The position numbers and the translations under genes are program-made. Under the pieces are notes generated by a model, which saw nothing but the letters and a program-made list of their open reading frames with translations, had not been told where the DNA came from and did not search any database. From assembly GCF_937616625.2 (NCBI RefSeq), contig NC_065571.1, forward strand, positions 45,617,651 through 45,681,650: DNA of 64,000 nt, in the 5' to 3' direction. Each line of letters starts with the position of its first letter. Within the stretch, counting starts at the first letter, position 1. Shown one piece after another: positions 60,380 through 64,000 of the stretch. This DNA is from Mercurialis annua. Taxonomy: Eukaryota; Streptophyta; Magnoliopsida; Malpighiales; Euphorbiaceae.

Positions 60380-61113
60380 TACTTTTTAACCTTGTAGACC
60401 TGGAGTGTTTGGAACTCGTCTGTTGTCTGGCACTCTATGTGATTAGAATTTGGACTTTGTCAAAAGCGGAAGTTCTTTGTCTCTTCGATACATATATATC
60501 GATTTGAACCGAGGTTAATTCCAAGTTAAAACGAACCCGAAATTTGGTTTGGAAGTTGCTGTCTTTGGCGGGCTTGGGCATTTGGTCCCGGTTGGCATGG
60601 CGGATTACAAACTTGTTCTTCTGGGGCCAAAATAAATTGGGATTGACCCATTACAGATTATAAACAGATCCTATAACTAATTACAAGTCTGTAGGCTCAA
60701 ACGGGGCCCAATTCCGAGTTCAAGCGAACTCGAAAACACAAAAATTGTGCTAAAACTATAGATCGAAGATTTGAAAGGACTCTGAAATGAAGAACAGTGG
60801 CGCCACTGTAAGGGCATGGCGCCATTGTGTCTAGGCCGAAGGCGCTTGTCGTTTTATCTCGTTTTCATGCAAAAACACTCAAAAACGATCAAAATACACA
60901 AGCAAACACTCTGGAGCGTACTGGGATTGATAAAAAAATGTTTGAAATTGAATTAAACACCCTAAAATACATGTTTCTAGGTTGCTTTTATGGCAATCAT
61001 GGCAAAACAACTAAGAACACAAATAGCATGGCAATCATGGCAGTTTAAGCTATAAGCTTGCATTCTAAGCGTTTAAATTAAACAGTTTTAACATGTGATG
61101 ATTAAAAAATATA

Positions 61114-61488
61114 GGCTTAATCACACAAAAAAACCCACCTTTTAGCTTCTTTTTAGTTGCATCCTGACGTTGCAATTTTGTAAGTTGCACCCTAATTCAA
61201 ACCTTTGAGTTTCAATTCCACCCTCAAAATCAAATTGGACTCTTTTTCACTCGGGAAAAATTCATAAAAATATTTATAAAGTACTCGTTTGAACTCTTTT
61301 TCACAAAACAAAAGTTAAAAATGGATGACTTATTTTAACTTTTTTCAGATGGAGAAGCGATCAATTTAGTTTTTGAGGGTGGAATTGAAAACCAAAGGTG
61401 CAAATTAGGGTGCAGCTGACAAAATTGCAACGTCAGGGTGTATTTGAAAAGGGGGCTAAAAGGTGGGATTTTTTTTGGTGATTAAGCT
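61114..61488. mobile_element. Mutator-type MITE inserted in the repeat family copy
   Basis: The arms start GGCTTAATCACACAAAAAAA on the left and mirror as ..TTTTTTTTGGTGATTAAGCT on the right. They share CCTGACGTTGCAATTTTGT on both sides, and pairing extends over 100 bp. AAAAATATA (61105-61113) and AAAAATATG (61489-61497) form the 9-bp duplication with one mismatch. Confidence 0.87.
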
Positions 61489-61816
61489 AAAAATATGTAA
61501 ATAGTCTATATACATGTTTCTAATTTCGATTTCATGGCAATCATGTTAAAGAGCTTAAAAGCATGCCAATCATGGCAAAGGCACAGTTAATGGCAATTTC
61601 ACAGCAAAATTACCTAAACATGCAAACTAATATCAAATCTAGCAGTTCTAAATTGAATTTAATAAAAAGTGATGGAAAGAAGATTTAGATCCTCAGAAGT
61701 ACCATTTTGAGTCTTTGGCTTATTTTCTGGTGATTCGAACGTGGAATCCAGCTTCCGATCGATGTGCAGCAATGCGCTCTTGAATGATTGAAGCGTTTCT
61801 AACTTGTTTGATTGAC

Positions 61817-61818
<2 letters not shown>

Positions 61819-61850
<32 letters not shown>

Positions 61851-61889
61851 CTGTGTCTTTGTGTCTGTGTGTGTGTGTGTGTGTGTGTG
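61819..61889. repeat. GT microsatellite
   Basis: Two (GT)n runs are separated by a short ATCTGTGTCTTTGTGTCT interruption. The related copy at 26600-26616 has only a short GTGTGTGT run, so the expansion is specific to this copy. Confidence 0.9.
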
Positions 61890-62815
61890 ATTTGTGGTTG
61901 GGCCAACACTATGATTTCTAGGGTATATGTGCTTTCCTAGGGTGATTAATTTCCGACCTCCAGCTAGGTTAATTAGCAGTACTATTTATAGAGGTTAGGT
62001 TAGGGTTAGTCTTACCTAATGTCTAAGTTAGGTTAGGAGTTTGTTAATGAGTGTTAGATTTGGGTTAAATGTCTACAAATAAGTAAGGTGATTAAATTAG
62101 AAGTCTATCTAGAGTTAGGATTAGGTTTGACATCTATTTTAGGTATTTATTAAATTAAATTCGTATTAAATTATGCATGCTAAGCAAAAAGGTTACTTTG
62201 GTGCCGAAAATATTAAAAATGGCTTCTGGGACCCTAAGGGTTTGGGTATGGTCAATTTAATCCGTCAAACTTGCAAATTTACCCATAATCTTCTAAGATA
62301 TTGCAATTAGTCCAATTCTTAGACTAAAATCAAAATCTCTTTGGATTTTTATAGGCTACATGTGGCTAGTTATGTTTCAATCCTTCAAGTTTGCAACTCT
62401 ATTAATGCAACTTTCTATTTTGAATTTGAATCTTCTAAGTAACTACTTCTCATTTATGTTTTCTCTTAACTTAATGTTGATTATTAGCATGATTTTTAGT
62501 GTAGTTGGCTAGACCACCATGTTTGCAGGTTGATTATGAACTTGTAAACGTCTTTACTCTTATTATAGTTTCGTTTTTGCTTTCCGTTGTCTATCGCCAG
62601 TTTCGTGTTTAGCTATCTATTATTATTTTAGTAGTCATAATTCGGTTCTATTTGTAATGGTTTAAAGTGTTTTCGATATCTTATTGTTGTTTACTAACCA
62701 AATTGAGATTCATTATCAATTGATTCTCGTTAAATCATTTCATCCTTATGGGTTCGATACTGAAATATTGTCCACTCTATTATAAATTGTGATACCGTAT
62801 ACTTACGGTAAAAGT

Positions 62816-63010
62816 TCAACAACCACAAGTATAAGTGGAAAAAACACTACATTAAAAATATACGAGGCAAAAGCCTCACACTAAAATTGTGTATGGCAAA
62901 AAAATCAGTCATTACAACTAGAAAACAAAAAGGCAAAACCCTAACATTGCAAGCATAAGAGGCATAAGTCTAGAATTGATAAACAATGACCTAAACTCTA
63001 AACCCATGAA
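62816..63010 (+). repeat. Block shared with 46970-47260 (opposite strand)
   Basis: ACAAGTATAAGTGGAAAAAA, GAGGCAAAAGCCTCACACT and CATAAGAGGCATAAGTCT correspond one after another to the inverse complement of 46970-47200. It lies immediately after the LTR-like family copy. It is likely part of a retroelement leader or internal repeat. Confidence 0.6.
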
Positions 63011-64000
63011 AACAAAAGCACAGAAAATGATAAACAATGACCTAGTCACTTAACAAAAGATCACTCATTTATTTACACCGCCTCCGCCAACTTGGTAAAC
63101 AAGAAAAAATCTTTTGTTTTAACATCATAATAAAATAAGTGTGACAACATTTTCATTACGTATAAATAACTAAAGATTAATACATTAATGTAATATATAT
63201 ATATATATATAGAAAAGTCTCTAATAATTAACATTTATAATAGAATATATTTTAAATTTTATTAATTATTAATTATTAAATTTGACATGGAATGAAGTCG
63301 GTTTTCCTAAATTTTATTAATTATTAATTTATTTAATATAAGAGAGTCGATTATATTGCTCTATATATATGTACGTTTGTTCTCTTTTCTTCAATAAATC
63401 TTCTTTGATATGGAGTTTATTTTGCTTTGATGTTGTATATTCGAGTTTAATTGTCTGGTTTCATGAGTTGGATCTTAGATAATTCAAAGACTTCCTTTTG
63501 TTTTTATTCGGACTTCATATCCATGTTCTTGATGATTCCACATGTTTTTGGTGATAAACTGAAGTATGAGCTGAAGTAAGCTATATAAGTTCCCGGTTGT
63601 AAATCACATGTGAGTTTGTCTCGATTATCATGGTGTCGAAAAATTTCTTTCGCTAATTTCTTATATTGTTTTGTTTATTTAATAGATCAAGTGATAAATT
63701 TTTTTTCGCAATTAATTTAATAGAATGTACTTTTATTTTACTTAATATAATTCATATTTTCCATTGGAAAAAAAATAAGATTTATCCAAGTTTAGAAATT
63801 TCAAAGAAAGTTGCCTAAGAGATAAATGGAGAAAAGGATGAATTTGCAACAAGGCACATGGTTTAGAAATGATAGTGATGGGTATTAATGTTTGAACTTG
63901 CAAGTTGCATACTTTTCTAACATAAGCTTGTGGACTATATTCAACCGCACATTTCATACTTCCTAACTATTATTATTTTCTTTCTCTTGCATCATATTGA
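63011..64000. other. AT-rich window end, possible LTR fragment, no gene seen
   Basis: An (AT)n run lies at about 63194-63211. ATTTTATTAATTATTAATT occurs near 63252 and 63310. The stretch 63355-63405, with CTCTATATATATGTACG and CTTCAATAAATCTTC, resembles the TATA box and poly(A) signal of a copia-type LTR, but no ends were found. The - frame at 63957-63742 has no recognised motif and is not called a gene. Confidence 0.35.

Larger units (their letters stand above)
60390..62815 (+). repeat. Copy of the 26.1-27.2 kb repeat family, LTR-like
   Basis: Segments match 26080-27240 in the same order: repeated ATGGCAATCATG, GAGTCTTTGGCT (61711), the AGGTTAGGTTAGGGTT region, AATTCGTATTAAATTA (62160) and TTATGTTTCAATCCTTCAA. 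The 3' end near 62740-62815 (GGGTTCGATACTG, CCGTATACTTACGG) resembles the leader/LTR junction text of large plant retroelements. One MITE is inserted at 61114-61488. The class is not resolved. Confidence 0.5.

Noticed and set aside
63742..63957. 71-codon - strand frame near the window end
   Set aside because: No domain was recognised and no splice partner was seen. It could be part of a decayed element continuing outside the window.

Overview
The window is plant nuclear DNA, most likely from a eudicot. It is AT-rich and intron-bearing. It carries an NPH3/RPT2-like (NRL) gene, a family confined to plants, together with plant-type Ty3/gypsy, CACTA, L1-type LINE and Mutator-like elements. The species cannot be named from the sequence. 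Only two genes look like ordinary host genes. They sit together at about 32.2-37.7 kb in convergent orientation: a HARBI1/ALP1-like domesticated transposase (+, 3 coding exons, 390 aa) and an NRL protein with BTB and NPH3 domains (-, 5 coding exons, 573 aa). Nearly everything else is transposable-element DNA, much of it nested.

Layout. 1-6977: a Ty3/gypsy-type element with very long LTRs (3.77 kb) and only a broken gag; its left LTR runs off the window. 6978-13459: a CACTA transposon whose two genes both have open, in-frame exons (1128 aa TNP2-type transposase, 408 aa accessory protein), with the right terminus and subterminal GCGACGG repeats present. Its left end is missing, probably because the LTR element inserted into it. 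13.6-15.6 kb: decayed LINE. 15.6-17.7 kb: AT-rich repeats. 17.7-21.8 kb: LINE fragment on the - strand, split by a 3.2 kb solo LTR with a 5-bp target duplication; that LTR in turn carries a Mutator-type MITE. 21.8-28.0 kb: AT-rich intergenic repeats ending in a large imperfect inverted repeat. 28.0-31.9 kb: a second long LTR of the 1-6977 family, 5'-truncated. 32.2-37.7 kb: the two host genes. 38-43.5 kb: MITE, two LTR remnants, a SINE, AT-rich DNA. 43.6-45.8 kb: second LINE on the - strand. 46-47.7 kb: LTR-like and gag-pol remnants.

47748-57821 is a complete, very young 10,074-bp LTR element with 2.85 kb LTRs that differ by two substitutions and one T-run indel. It has a 5-bp target duplication, a tRNA-iMet-type primer site and no recognisable coding capacity, so it is a LARD-like non-autonomous element. 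It split an older Tat-like gag-protease pseudogene (57.8-59.6 kb continuing at 47.4-47.7 kb, - strand). 60-63 kb holds a repeat family shared with 26-28 kb, two more Mutator-type MITEs and a GT microsatellite.

At least eight LTR copies in the window belong to one superfamily. They share the 3' terminus (GCGCCGGTC.. to GTGACA) and a block resembling AACTCA..CAGTATATCTGACC a few hundred bases upstream of it. Ahead of that block most carry a short tandem array that keeps its position while its sequence changes between subfamilies. This is the most interesting unexplained pattern in the window. No CRISPR, bacterial or viral gene cluster is present, and I saw no convincing new enzymatic system.
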